A stretch of DNA of 35,595 nt, taken from the NCBI GenBank assembly GCA_018268515.1, contig JAFDWK010000003.1:1-35595 (forward strand), read 5' to 3'. Under the pieces are notes generated by a model, which saw only the letters and a list, made by a program, of their open reading frames with translations, was not told the origin of the DNA and ran no database searches. The translations under genes and the position numbers were made by a program. This DNA is from Actinomycetota bacterium. GTDB taxonomy: Bacteria; Actinomycetota; Actinomycetes; Actinomycetales; Microbacteriaceae. Every line of letters begins with the position of its first letter. The first letter of the stretch is position 1. Of this stretch, positions 1 to 8,512 are shown piece after piece.

Positions 1-1
1 T

Positions 2-256
2 GCCGAGGCGAAGGCCGCGGCCGATGAACACCTGCGCGCGACCGCGCTGGACTGGACGGTGCTGGGACCCAGTCGGCTGACCCTGGAGGAACCGACGGGC
101 CGGATCGACGCCACGTCGGAGACTTCGGGCAGTGTCTCGCGTGCCGACGTCGCGCAGGTGATCGCGCAGACGCTGGTCGAGCCGGCGACCGTCCACCGCA
201 CGATCCGGTTCAATACGGGGGATCGGCCGATCGACGAGGCGCTGCGCGACTCCTGA
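2..256 (+). CDS. NAD(P)-binding oxidoreductase, atypical SDR/NmrA-like (C-terminal part)
   Basis: The reading frame is open from the left edge and stops at 254-256, so only the last 84 or so residues are seen. They read like the C-terminal third of the YhfK/YwnB-type atypical short-chain dehydrogenases: an LDWTVLGPSRLT segment (family pattern LDWTIVRPG.LT), then a SVSRADVAQVIAQTL segment, the usual SR.DVA motif before the last helices. Family members bind NAD(P)H through an N-terminal Rossmann fold, which lies outside the window, so substrate and cofactor cannot be judged. The codons run to the edge without any start, so the gene is cut by the window and not truncated in the genome as far as can be seen. 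Confidence 0.75.
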   Translation, partial: AEAKAAADEHLRATALDWTVLGPSRLTLEEPTGRIDATSETSGSVSRADVAQVIAQTLVEPATVHRTIRFNTGDRPIDEALRDS

Positions 257-383
257 GACGGTGCGCGGGAGGCGGCGTCGCGGATAGCGCTGCGCGGCCG
301 GGGCGTCCGGGCAACGGCCGTCGTGGCGGTGCGTCCCGGCATCGGTGCGGCGCGGTGGCGGTGTGGCGCGCTGGCGCTGCCGA

Positions 384-1286
384 TCAGTCCCGGCCCGCCA
401 GGGCGGCGAGCAGCTCCAGCACGCACAACGCGGCGAGGCGCACCGTGCGGGCGTCCTCGTCGTCGGCGGTGGCGTCCACCTCGGCGATGTCCGCGCTGAC
501 CACGCGGCGGTCGCCGGCGATGCCGCGCACGAGCGCGCGCAGCTCCCACGCCGCGAATCCGCCGGGCACGCTCGCCGGGCAGCCCGGGGTCGCGGCCCGG
601 TCGCACGCATCCACGTCGATGTCGAGGTGCACGCGGGAGGCGTCGCCGGCGCCGGCGATCTCCACGGCCTCGGCCACCGCGTCGTCGATCCCGCGGCGGC
701 GCACCTCGTCCAGGGTGATGACGCGGATGCCCCAGTCCGCGGCGCGGAGCGCGTAGGCGGCGGAGTTCGCGAAGTCCGCGATGCCGATCTGCACGATCCG
801 GCGGGGATCGATCGCGGATCCCTCCCGGGCGTCCTCGACCAGCCGGCGCACCGGGGATCCGTTCGAGACGCCGTCGCGGAGGTCGAAGTGCGCGTCGATC
901 GTGATGAGGCCGTCCGCGCCTGCTCCGAGTGCGACCGGGTAGGTGAGCGAGTTGTCGCCGCCGAGGGCGATCACCAGGCGCGATGCGGCTGAGAGCTCGG
1001 ACACACGGGCGATGGTGCGGGCGATGCCCTCGTCGCCGTCGGGCTCGTGCACATCTCCCGCATCGGCGATGCGCAGCACCTCGTTCAGGTCGATCGCGGG
1101 CGGGCCCATCAGGGTCGGGCTGTAGCGGCGCAATGCGTCGCGGATCGCCGCCGGGGTCGCATGGGCGCCGGTGGGGGACAGCGAGGTGCGCCAGGTCGGC
1201 ACCCCGAGCAGGACCGCATCGGCGGGCGCGCCGAAGGCGGGCCAGTCGCCGCCACGGGGCCAGAGGGGATCGTGCGACAGTGCCAT
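384..1286 (-). CDS. Arginase/agmatinase/formimidoylglutamase family hydrolase
   Basis: A 300-residue ureohydrolase-fold enzyme, the usual family length. These Mn-dependent enzymes hydrolyse guanidino or formimino compounds such as arginine, agmatine or N-formimino-glutamate. Visible metal-site motifs are GGDNS (109-113), DAHFD (131-135) and LDIDVD (221-226), giving D131, H133, D135, D222 and D224 as ligands. The first ligand, His in the canonical GGDHS, is Asn112 here; I recall similar substitutions in formimidoylglutamase-like branches, so the substrate is open. The start is ATG at 1284-1286, with a purine-rich GGGAAGGGAC just upstream; the frame continues further upstream but without motifs. 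No hut genes are adjacent. The polyamine-type importer at 3.3-7.4 kb would fit a role in agmatine or guanidino-compound use, but that is only proximity. Confidence 0.8.
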   Translation of the reverse strand: MALSHDPLWPRGGDWPAFGAPADAVLLGVPTWRTSLSPTGAHATPAAIRDALRRYSPTLMGPPAIDLNEVLRIADAGDVHEPDGDEGIARTIARVSELSAASRLVIALGGDNSLTYPVALGAGADGLITIDAHFDLRDGVSNGSPVRRLVEDAREGSAIDPRRIVQIGIADFANSAAYALRAADWGIRVITLDEVRRRGIDDAVAEAVEIAGAGDASRVHLDIDVDACDRAATPGCPASVPGGFAAWELRALVRGIAGDRRVVSADIAEVDATADDEDARTVRLAALCVLELLAALAGRD

Positions 1287-1444
1287 GAGGTGTCCCTTCC
1301 CGGAGGCGCGATCGGCATCCGTTGACCAGCGTGCCACGGCGCGGACCGTGCGTCGGGTGGACAGCGCGGGCCTTGTCTGGTGTCCGAGACACCGTGCCTC
1401 CGGGCGCCGCGCGGTCGGTGCCTGCCCGGCCCGCACACCCCGGA

Positions 1445-2788
1445 CTACACGGGGATCACGGCGTGCGCGACGGCGAAGATCGCGAGTCCCGCGAGCGCCC
1501 CGACGACCGTGCCGTTCAGGCGGATGTACTGCAGGTCGCGGCCGACCATGAGCTCGATCTTCTCCGTGGTCTCGGCCGGATCCCACCGCGCCACGGTGTC
1601 GGTGATGATCGAGGCGATGTCGTGCCGGTAGCGGTCGACGAGGAACACGGCGGCATCGGTGAGCCAGCCGTCCACGCGCTGCTGCAGCGCCTCCTCGGTG
1701 GCCAGGCGATCGCCGAGTTCGGCGATCGCTGCGGCGGCGCGGCGGCGCAGGCCGCTCTCCGGATCCGCGAGCGCCGACAGCAGGCCCGCCTTGGCCGCGT
1801 TCCACGCCTCTGCGGCCAGCGCTCCCACGCGCGGGCTGTCGAACACGGCCGCCTTGGTGTTCTCCAGCCGGGCGCGCGTGGTGGGGTCGTGCTGCAGGTT
1901 GTCCGCAAGGCGGGCGAGGTAGCCGTCCAGGGCGAGGCGGGCCGGATGGCGCGGATCCGCCTGCACCGCACGCGCGAAACGCACGGCCTCGTTGTACGCG
2001 GCCTCGTCCACGAAGCGGTGCGCGAGCCGCGGCACCCACCCGGGCAGCCGGCGTGAGAGCAGCCCCTGGAACGCGGCGGCGTTGCCGTCCAGCCAGGTCG
2101 CGATGCTGTCGACGGCGAGGTCCACGGCGCCGCGATGGGCGTCGGCCTCGACGATCCGCTGCAGCCAGGTGCCCGCGGGTGTGCCCCACTCCGGCTCCAC
2201 CAGATGCTCGCGCGCGAGTTCGGCGATGACGCTCTGCACGTCGTCGTCGCTCAGCGCGCGCAGCACGGCGGCGGCGATCGTGGATCCCTCGGTCGCGACC
2301 CGCTCCGCGTGCGCGGGGGCGCGCAGCCAGGATCCGAGCCGCGCGGCGATCGAGGTCTCGGATAGCTTGGTGCGCACGACCTCGGCGGAGAGGAAGTTCG
2401 TCTCGACGAACTCGCCGAGCGTGCGCCCGATCTCGTCCTTGCGATTCGGGATGATCGCCGTGTGCGGGATCGGCAGACCGAGCGGACGCCGGAACAGCGC
2501 GGTCACCGCGAACCAGTCGGCCAGGGCGCCGACCATGCCTCCTTCGGCGGCAGCGCGGACGTAGTCCAGCCACGGGTAGCGGCCCTGCAGCCAGAATGCC
2601 ACGACGAACGCCACGGCCATGATCCCCAGCGCGGCGAGGGCGACGGCCTTCATCCGCCGCAGCGCCCGCAGGCGCGCCAGATCCGCCGGGGACAGCTGGC
2701 TGCTGCCAGATGGGAAATCAGAAGATGCGACATTCGACGCCCCCGGCGGAGACTTTCGCTTCAGCAGTGCTTCACGGGCGCGCGCCAT
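1445..2788 (-). CDS. DUF445 family membrane protein (YjiN-like)
   Basis: 447 residues. An N-terminal membrane segment (about residues 47-67) is followed by the DUF445 hallmark stretch GGMVGALADWFAVTALFRRP and the IPHTAIIPNRKDEIGRTLGEFVE block, then a long helical region and a final hydrophobic segment at the extreme C-terminus. Members of this family are inner-membrane proteins with a large soluble helical part and no established biochemical role. Start ATG at 2786-2788; an AAGGAT hexamer lies six bases upstream, so the transcript may be leaderless. Divergent from the CsoR-like regulator with 68 bp between them. Family assignment is firm, function unknown. Confidence 0.88.
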   Translation of the reverse strand: MARAREALLKRKSPPGASNVASSDFPSGSSQLSPADLARLRALRRMKAVALAALGIMAVAFVVAFWLQGRYPWLDYVRAAAEGGMVGALADWFAVTALFRRPLGLPIPHTAIIPNRKDEIGRTLGEFVETNFLSAEVVRTKLSETSIAARLGSWLRAPAHAERVATEGSTIAAAVLRALSDDDVQSVIAELAREHLVEPEWGTPAGTWLQRIVEADAHRGAVDLAVDSIATWLDGNAAAFQGLLSRRLPGWVPRLAHRFVDEAAYNEAVRFARAVQADPRHPARLALDGYLARLADNLQHDPTTRARLENTKAAVFDSPRVGALAAEAWNAAKAGLLSALADPESGLRRRAAAAIAELGDRLATEEALQQRVDGWLTDAAVFLVDRYRHDIASIITDTVARWDPAETTEKIELMVGRDLQYIRLNGTVVGALAGLAIFAVAHAVIPV

Positions 2789-2843
2789 GCGCCCATCCTT
2801 GCAGAGAGCGCACCCTGCAGAGCGCTCCCGGGCGCGCGGACGG

Positions 2844-2849
2844 TACTCT
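2844..2849 (+). promoter_or_regulatory. Putative -10 element of the CsoR-like gene (leaderless)
   Basis: TACTCT fits the actinobacterial TANNNT -10 pattern and ends seven bases before the GTG at 2857, placing the expected transcription start at the start codon. No Shine-Dalgarno sequence is visible. Two GCAGAG repeats (2801-2806 and 2817-2822) lie just upstream and might be operator half-sites. Confidence 0.45.
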
Positions 2850-2856
2850 CGACCTC

Positions 2857-3129
2857 GTGATCGAAGACATCAAGAAGCGCGCCCTGCATCGCACCAGCAT
2901 CCTCGAGGGCCAGCTCCGCGGCGTCGCGAAGATGATCGAGAACGAGGACTACTGCATGGACATCATCACGCAGTCGCGTGCGATCCAGCGCTCCCTCGAG
3001 TCACTTAACAAGCTGCTGCTGGAGAACCATCTGCGCACCCACGTGGCGCATATGTTCGACGAGGGCGGCGATCAGCGCGAGCAGGCCATCGAGGAGCTTC
3101 TGAAGGCGTTCGACTTCCAGGGGAGGTAG
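2857..3129 (+). CDS. CsoR/RcnR/FrmR-family metal- or stress-sensing repressor
   Basis: A 90-residue all-helical DUF156 repressor. These tetramers bind GC-rich operators and release DNA on binding Cu(I), Ni/Co, formaldehyde or sulfur species. The chosen start is GTG at 2857, giving an N-terminus (MIEDIKKRALHRTSILEGQL) that matches family length; an open frame upstream is GC-rich shadow. Landmarks are GQLRGVAKMIE (18-28), YC at 32-33 and ENHLRTHVAH (56-65). The sensor residues are therefore C33, H58 and H62. Copper-type CsoR has Cys-His-Cys; here the third position is His, as in RcnR. Ni/Co or another thiol-independent signal is therefore as likely as copper. No metal efflux gene is adjacent. 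Family very likely, ligand unknown. Confidence 0.88.
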   Translation: MIEDIKKRALHRTSILEGQLRGVAKMIENEDYCMDIITQSRAIQRSLESLNKLLLENHLRTHVAHMFDEGGDQREQAIEELLKAFDFQGR

Positions 3130-3287
3130 GTAACCGACTCGGATCCCGATGCCCTCAGATCCGTTGGGGATCAAGCTCTCGACAACGAATATCGTCGCAA
3201 AAGTCTCATCGACCTACGTTTTCATCTGTACTGAGCACGGATCCTGTGCCAGACTCTCCGCAGCGAAGAACTCACTGTGGAGGTTCC

Positions 3288-4448
3288 ATGAGCGGCCCAA
3301 TGTCCGTACCTGCTCCGAGCACGAACGATGCGCCCACCGGCGGCGTCGAGATCTCTGGGGTCACCAAGTACTACGGTGACGCGACCGCCGTCGACCGGCT
3401 GTCGCTGTCGATCCGGCCGGGGGAGTTCCTGTCCCTGCTCGGCCCGTCCGGCTGCGGCAAGACCACGACGCTCCGCATGATCGCGGGCTTCGAGCATCCC
3501 GACGAAGGCGACATCCGCCTGAGCGGCCGGAGCGTGCTGGGCCTGCCGCCGCACAAGCGCGAAGTCAACACGGTCTTCCAGGCGTACGCGCTGTTCCCGC
3601 ACATGACCGTCGCCGAGAATGTCGCGTACGGACTGCAGCAGCGCCGGGTGCCCAAGTCCGAGCAGCGCGAGCGCGTGGCCGAGGCGCTGGACATGGTGCA
3701 GTTGCGCCGCTTCGCGGATCGCAGGCCCACGCAGCTCAGCGGCGGGCAGCAGCAGCGCATCGCGCTGTCCCGTGCCCTGATCAACCGCCCGTCGGTGCTG
3801 CTGCTGGACGAGCCGCTGGCGGCCCTGGACCGGCAGCTGCGTGAGGAGATGCAGCTCGAGCTGAAGCTGCTGCAGGCGCGGCTCGCCACGACCTTCGTGT
3901 TCGTGACGCACGATCAGGCCGAGGCACTGTCGATGAGCGACCGGATCGCGGTCATGCGCGCCGGCCGGATCGAGCAGCTCGCCGCACCCGCCGACATCTA
4001 TGCCGAGCCCGCGTCGGCCTACGTCGCCTCCTTCATCGGCCAGCAGAACTTCCTGCACGGCACGGCGCTCGGCGGTGACGAGGTGGACACCTTCGCCGGC
4101 ACGCTGCGGGGCCGCTGGGGCGGTGAGCAGACCGCGCCGGGATCCGCCACCGTCGCGGCGATCCGGCCCGAGTTCGTGCGGCTCGCCCCCGCCGGAACCA
4201 CGGACGGCCCCGGCATCGACGGCACCGTCCTGGGCGTATCCCATCTCGGCGAGACGCTGCAGGTCGCCGTCGACGTGGGCCGCGAGCAGGCGTTCCTGGT
4301 GCGGATCCCCGCGCCCGGCGCCCCCTCGGTCGCGGTGGGCGACGCCGTGCGTTGCACGTGGAGCCCCTCCGATGTGCGCATCTTCGCCGGCGACGGGATC
4401 CCCGAGACCGCGACGCACGTGATCGCCCTGCCCAAGGAAGCAGCGTGA
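3288..4448 (+). CDS. potA: Polyamine ABC transporter ATP-binding protein PotA
   Basis: The 386-residue ATPase subunit of a spermidine/putrescine-type importer. Walker A GPSGCGKT (52-59), Q-loop FQAYALFPHMTV, signature LSGGQQQR (150-157), Walker B LLLDEP (D174/E175) and switch His198 in FVTHDQAEAL are all intact. The C-terminal third is a TOBE-type domain, as in PotA. Start ATG 3288 is supported by TGGAGG at 3278-3283, five bases upstream; the longer open frame to 3246 lacks this. It heads a potA-potD-potB-potC operon and its TGA overlaps the next ATG (TGATG). The 158-bp upstream gap is visibly less GC-rich than the genes and is the likely promoter region, though no convincing -35/-10 pair stands out. 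Confidence 0.93.
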   Translation: MSGPMSVPAPSTNDAPTGGVEISGVTKYYGDATAVDRLSLSIRPGEFLSLLGPSGCGKTTTLRMIAGFEHPDEGDIRLSGRSVLGLPPHKREVNTVFQAYALFPHMTVAENVAYGLQQRRVPKSEQRERVAEALDMVQLRRFADRRPTQLSGGQQQRIALSRALINRPSVLLLDEPLAALDRQLREEMQLELKLLQARLATTFVFVTHDQAEALSMSDRIAVMRAGRIEQLAAPADIYAEPASAYVASFIGQQNFLHGTALGGDEVDTFAGTLRGRWGGEQTAPGSATVAAIRPEFVRLAPAGTTDGPGIDGTVLGVSHLGETLQVAVDVGREQAFLVRIPAPGAPSVAVGDAVRCTWSPSDVRIFAGDGIPETATHVIALPKEAA

Positions 4449-5641
4449 TGACCCCTGGGAGCGCACGCGAGGCGCCCCCGGTCCGTGTGCTCGCGAACGG
4501 CGCGTCCGCGCGGAAGATCCGCTCGGAGCTCACCCGGCGGGGCTTCCTCGCGACGGCGCTCGCCGCATCCGGTGCCGTGCTGTTCACGGCGTGCGCGCCG
4601 CAGCAGGCCTCGGCCGCCTCCGACGCACGCGGCGGCCCGCTCGAGGACCGGCTCTCGATCTACACCTGGAGCGACTACGACGATCCCGAGATCCTCAGCG
4701 CCTTCACTAAGAAGTCGGGGCCGAAGATCGTCGTCGACGCCTTCAATTCGAACGAGGAGCTCATCGCGAAGCTCGTCGCCGCGCGCGGGACGTCCGGGTA
4801 CGACATCGTCGTTCCGAGCGGACTGTTCATCATGCCGATGGCCGAGAACGGCCTGCTGGAGAGGATCAACCTCGATCTGATCCCGAACTTCGCGACGATG
4901 AATCCGAACTTCATCCACCGGTCCTTCGACCCGAAGAACGAGTACTCGATCTGCAAGGCCTGGGGGACGACCGGGTTCGTCTACGACAAGACCGTGATCA
5001 CGCGGGAGCTGACCAGCTGGGCCGACTTCGTCGACGCCGCGCAGAAGGAGGCGTCGGGAAAGACAGCCGTCCTCGATGACCCGGCGCCCCTGTGCGGCAT
5101 CTACTTCTGGTCGCACGGCATCGATTGGAACACCACCGAGAAGAATCACCTCGACGCGTGCGAGAGCTTCCTCACGAAGCAGCTCGCCCCGCACCTCACC
5201 ACGTTCGACTCGGCGCCCGGTGGCCAGATCATCCCTCAGGCATCGGCCGCGCTGGTGCAGTCCTACAGCGGCGACGCGCGCACCGGCATGGCGGCGTCGA
5301 AGGATCCGGAGCGCTGGCAGTGGGTGCTCGGCGCCCCCGCGACCGAGCTGTGGATGGACAACTGGGCGATCGCCAAGGGTGCGCCGCACCCCGAGGCGGC
5401 GCACGCCTTCATCGACTACATCATCGCGCCGGACGTGCAGCTCGCCCAGGTCGACTACATCGGCTACGACACGGGCGTGCAGGGCACCCAGCAGCAGGCG
5501 GAAGAGGCCGGATTGGAGCGTCTGGACATGGTGTACTTCGACGACGCGCAGGTGAAGACCATGCACGAGCAGAAGTTCACGAGCGCGCAGGAGCGGATCG
5601 TGTCGATCTGGAACGCGACGAAGGCGGCCGCCGGTGCGTAG
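4448..5641 (+). CDS. potD: Polyamine ABC transporter substrate-binding lipoprotein PotD
   Basis: A 397-residue extracytoplasmic binding protein. The N-terminus holds a twin-arginine-like TRRGFLATAL motif (29-38), a hydrophobic stretch and a lipobox ending FTAC at Cys49, suggesting Tat export followed by lipid anchoring. After the anchor come LSIYTWSDYDDPEILSAF, then AARGTSGYDIVVPS and LWMDNWAIAKGAPHPEAAHA, all typical of PotD/PotF-type proteins. The start is ATG 4448, overlapping the potA stop by one base in TGATG, the normal translational coupling. Function inferred from family: captures putrescine/spermidine or a similar cation and hands it to PotBC. The exact ligand cannot be read from sequence by eye. 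Confidence 0.92.
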   Translation: MTPGSAREAPPVRVLANGASARKIRSELTRRGFLATALAASGAVLFTACAPQQASAASDARGGPLEDRLSIYTWSDYDDPEILSAFTKKSGPKIVVDAFNSNEELIAKLVAARGTSGYDIVVPSGLFIMPMAENGLLERINLDLIPNFATMNPNFIHRSFDPKNEYSICKAWGTTGFVYDKTVITRELTSWADFVDAAQKEASGKTAVLDDPAPLCGIYFWSHGIDWNTTEKNHLDACESFLTKQLAPHLTTFDSAPGGQIIPQASAALVQSYSGDARTGMAASKDPERWQWVLGAPATELWMDNWAIAKGAPHPEAAHAFIDYIIAPDVQLAQVDYIGYDTGVQGTQQQAEEAGLERLDMVYFDDAQVKTMHEQKFTSAQERIVSIWNATKAAAGA

Positions 5642-6521
5642 GCTCAGGATCCGCTTCGGCCTCGCCCTGCCCGCCTGGGTCTGGCTGCTCGTCTTCTTCG
5701 TCGTCCCGATCGGGGTCGTCGTCTGGTACAGCTTCGGGTACAAGCCGAGCATCTTCGCGACCAACGCGAACGACAAGCTGTCCTTCGACCGCTACGTCGA
5801 GGCGCTTTCGCCGACGTTCTTCTCCACGTTCCAGAACACGCTGTGGGTGGGGATCGCCGGCACCGTGCTGTGCCTCGTGATCGGGGCACCGGTGGCGTAC
5901 TGGATCGCCGTGAAGTGCGCGCCGAGCCGGCGCGGGATGTTCCTCGCGCTCGTCATGGTGCCGTTCTGGACCAACTTCCTGGTGCGCACGATCGGCTGGC
6001 AGATCATCCTCGCTCCCGAGGGCTGGCTGTCCCACGCGCTGCAGTTCCTCGGCGTCATCCCGGGGCCGCTCGGAATACTGAACACCCGCGGAGCGGTGCT
6101 GCTCGGCGTCGTCTACAACTACCTTCCGCTCATGATCCTGCCGCTGTTCGTGGCGTTCGACCGCGTGAGCGGCCCGCTGCGCGAGGCGAGCAAGGATCTG
6201 GGCGCTGGCAGCTGGAAGACCTTCTTCCGGGTGACGATCCCGCTCGCGCAGCCCGGCATCATCGCCGGGGTGCTGCTGGTCTACATCCCCCTCATGGGCG
6301 ACTACATCACCGCGACCGTCCTGGGCGGAGCCAAGGGCAACATGGTCGGTCAGATCGTGGCCAGCCAGTTCCAGACCGCGCAGAACTGGGCGCTGGGATC
6401 CGCGATGGCGGTGCTGCTGATCCTCACCATCGGGCTGTCGATCGCCATCGCGGCCGCGATCGGCTGGCTCGTCACGATCCCGATCCGCCGCAGCTACCGG
6501 CTCACGCTCGAGGAGGCATGA
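5634..6521 (+). CDS. potB: Polyamine ABC transporter permease PotB
   Basis: A 295-residue integral membrane permease with about six hydrophobic segments, beginning LPAWVWLLVFFVVPIGVVVWYS. The ATPase-contacting EAA-type loop reads REASKDLGAGSWKTFFRVTIP, followed by PLAQPGIIAGVLLVYIP. The start is GTG 5634, lying eight bases inside the end of potD, so the genes are translationally coupled. It forms the channel together with PotC. The start codon is the only uncertain point; the frame is long and motif-rich. Confidence 0.92.
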   Translation: MRRLRIRFGLALPAWVWLLVFFVVPIGVVVWYSFGYKPSIFATNANDKLSFDRYVEALSPTFFSTFQNTLWVGIAGTVLCLVIGAPVAYWIAVKCAPSRRGMFLALVMVPFWTNFLVRTIGWQIILAPEGWLSHALQFLGVIPGPLGILNTRGAVLLGVVYNYLPLMILPLFVAFDRVSGPLREASKDLGAGSWKTFFRVTIPLAQPGIIAGVLLVYIPLMGDYITATVLGGAKGNMVGQIVASQFQTAQNWALGSAMAVLLILTIGLSIAIAAAIGWLVTIPIRRSYRLTLEEA

Positions 6522-7444
6522 TGACCGTCGTCGCAGAACGACCCGCCGAGCAGGCGGATCCGTCCCCGTCCGCGACCCGGGCGGGATCCGGTGGCCGTGC
6601 GAAGGCGCCGCGCAACGTCACCCGCTGGCTCCTGCCGTTGTGGGCGACCCTCGTGTTCGCCTTCCTGTTCCTGCCGATCGCGGTCGTGATCGTGTACTCG
6701 TTCAACGTCGGCCGGCTGCTGATCTCCTGGGACCACTTCGGCTTCGACTCGTTCGCCGCGATCGTCACCAAGCCCGCCGTGCGCGATGCGGTGCTGGTCT
6801 CGCTGCGCACCGGCCTCATCGCCGCGGTGCTCGCGACGGCGCTCGGTACCCTCGCCGGGATCGCGATGGCGCGGACGCCCGGCAAGTGGGTGCCGTGGTT
6901 CCTCGGCCTGCTGCTGCTGATCTCGGTCACGCCCGAGATCGTCGACGCCGTCGCGCTGCTGCCCTGGGTCGTGTTCCTCGGCCAGGATCTGGGGCTGTCG
7001 ATCTTCAACGACGGCACCGTGCGCCTCGTGATCGGGCAATCGCTGTTCTCGATCGCGATCGTGTCGTACATCGTGCGGGCCCGCCTGGTCGGGCTCGACG
7101 CGAAGCTCGAGGAGGCCTCGGCAGACCTCTACGCGAAGCCTCTCACGACGTTCGTCAAGGTCACGCTGCCGCTCGCGATGCCGGCCGTGCTCGCGGGCTT
7201 CCTGCTCTCGTTCACCCTGGGCCTGGACAACACGATCGTCTCCGCGTTCGTGCAGGTCTCCGGCACCACGCCGTGGCCGGTGTACGTGCTGAGCGCCCTG
7301 CGCAGCGGCCTGCGCCCGGAGATCGCCGCGGTGTCCACGATCATGCTCGTGCTCACGCTCGGAGCACTCGCCCTCGTGGCGCTCGTGCTGAAGAAGGCGG
7401 GCGACTCGGCCGCCGACATCGCCCGGACGATGGCCGGAGGCTGA
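6521..7444 (+). CDS. potC: Polyamine ABC transporter permease PotC
   Basis: The second permease, 307 residues, with six hydrophobic spans and the EAA loop LEEASADLYAKPLTTFVKVT followed by LPLAMPAVLAGFLLSF. Two ATG codons lie in tandem (6518 and 6521); AGGAGG at 6511-6516 is four bases from the second and only one from the first, so 6521 is preferred. The ATG overlaps the potB TGA. The N-terminal 35 residues are a charged cytoplasmic extension before the first membrane segment. Pairs with PotB to complete the importer. Confidence 0.92.
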   Translation: MTVVAERPAEQADPSPSATRAGSGGRAKAPRNVTRWLLPLWATLVFAFLFLPIAVVIVYSFNVGRLLISWDHFGFDSFAAIVTKPAVRDAVLVSLRTGLIAAVLATALGTLAGIAMARTPGKWVPWFLGLLLLISVTPEIVDAVALLPWVVFLGQDLGLSIFNDGTVRLVIGQSLFSIAIVSYIVRARLVGLDAKLEEASADLYAKPLTTFVKVTLPLAMPAVLAGFLLSFTLGLDNTIVSAFVQVSGTTPWPVYVLSALRSGLRPEIAAVSTIMLVLTLGALALVALVLKKAGDSAADIARTMAGG

Positions 7445-7467
7445 GCCGGGCGGCGAGCCTCGGCCTC

Positions 7468-8400
7468 GTGAACGCCTCCGACCTCGCCGCGCTCCGCCGC
7501 GGCCTGCTCGCCTTCTGCTATCAGATGCTGGGCTCGCCGTTCGACGCGGAGGACGCCGTGCAGGACGCGCTCGAGCGCGCCTGGCGGAACCGGGCGTCGT
7601 ACGACCCGGCCACGGCGGCGCTGTCGACCTGGGTGTACCGCATCGCGCGCAACGTGTGCGTGGATCGGCTCCGGGAGACGCCCCGGCGTCCGCTGCCGCG
7701 CGACCTGACGGATCCGGGCATTGACGTCGGCGCACCCCTCGTCCCGGCCCTGGACGTGCCCTGGCTCGTGCCGGCGCCGACCCGCTGGTGGGCGGACTCC
7801 GAACCCGAGCGCGTCGTGGCCGCGGCGGATGGGGTGCGGCTCGCGGTGACGCTCGTGCTGCAGGCACTGGCGCCCAAGCAGCGCGGGGTCTTCATCCTGC
7901 GCGAGGTGCTCGGCCGCTCCGCAGCGGAGACCGCCGAGATCCTCGAGACGAGCGTGCCGTCGGTGAACTCCGCGCTGCAGCGCGCGAAGGCGGCCGTCGC
8001 CGAGCGCGCGTCCCGTCCGGCTCCGCTGCGCCGCGAGACCGTCGAGAGGTACGCCCGCGCGATCGAGCGGGCGGATGCCGCGGCGCTCGCCGAGCTCGTC
8101 GCCGACGACGTGCTGTTCGAGATGCCGCCCGTGCCGTCCTGGTCGATCGGGCGCGAGACCTACACCGCGTTCATGGCACACCTGTTCGCGTGGCAGGGCA
8201 CCCGCTGGCGCACCATCCCGATCTCGGCCAACGGGCAGCACGGCTTCCTGCTGCTGCGCGTCGACGATGACGGCGCGCACCCGCACACCGTGCAGCTGTT
8301 CGCGGCCGACGCGTCCGGCGAACGGATCGGCCACGTGCTGGTCTACCGTGACGAGGCGCTGTTCACGCTGTTCGCACGGGACGGCATCGTCGCACTGTGA
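7468..8400 (+). CDS. ECF-type sigma factor with C-terminal SnoaL-like domain
   Basis: About 310 residues. The sigma-2 region (LLAFCYQMLGSPFDAEDAVQDALERAWRN, trimmed here) is followed by a RIARNVCVDRLR segment, a linker with VPWLVPAP, and a sigma-4 region (LAPKQRGVFILREVLGRSA, then AAETAEILETSVPSVNSALQ). The last 110 or so residues look like a SnoaL/NTF2-like domain. This matches the extracytoplasmic-type sigma factors with a fused C-terminal domain (SigG/SigJ-like, the family with a VPWL-P linker), which often lack a separate anti-sigma factor. The GTG at 7468 gives a natural start, 23 bp after potC, but no good ribosome-binding site is visible. It may be read through from the pot operon. Confidence 0.85.
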   Translation: MNASDLAALRRGLLAFCYQMLGSPFDAEDAVQDALERAWRNRASYDPATAALSTWVYRIARNVCVDRLRETPRRPLPRDLTDPGIDVGAPLVPALDVPWLVPAPTRWWADSEPERVVAAADGVRLAVTLVLQALAPKQRGVFILREVLGRSAAETAEILETSVPSVNSALQRAKAAVAERASRPAPLRRETVERYARAIERADAAALAELVADDVLFEMPPVPSWSIGRETYTAFMAHLFAWQGTRWRTIPISANGQHGFLLLRVDDDGAHPHTVQLFAADASGERIGHVLVYRDEALFTLFARDGIVAL

Positions 8401-8512
8401 CGAATCCGGACGAATTCCGCTCCCGCCGATGAGTTCGGCGTGGCTCATCCGTACACCTACGTGAAGGCCCTTCGCGGGGGATCCGCATCGGGCACGACGC
8501 AAGGAGCACGAC

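Noticed and set aside
4019-5776. Long minus-strand open frame opposite potA/potD
   Set aside because: Shadow of GC-rich codons: Arg/Val/Asp-rich translation with no motif, antisense to well-supported genes.
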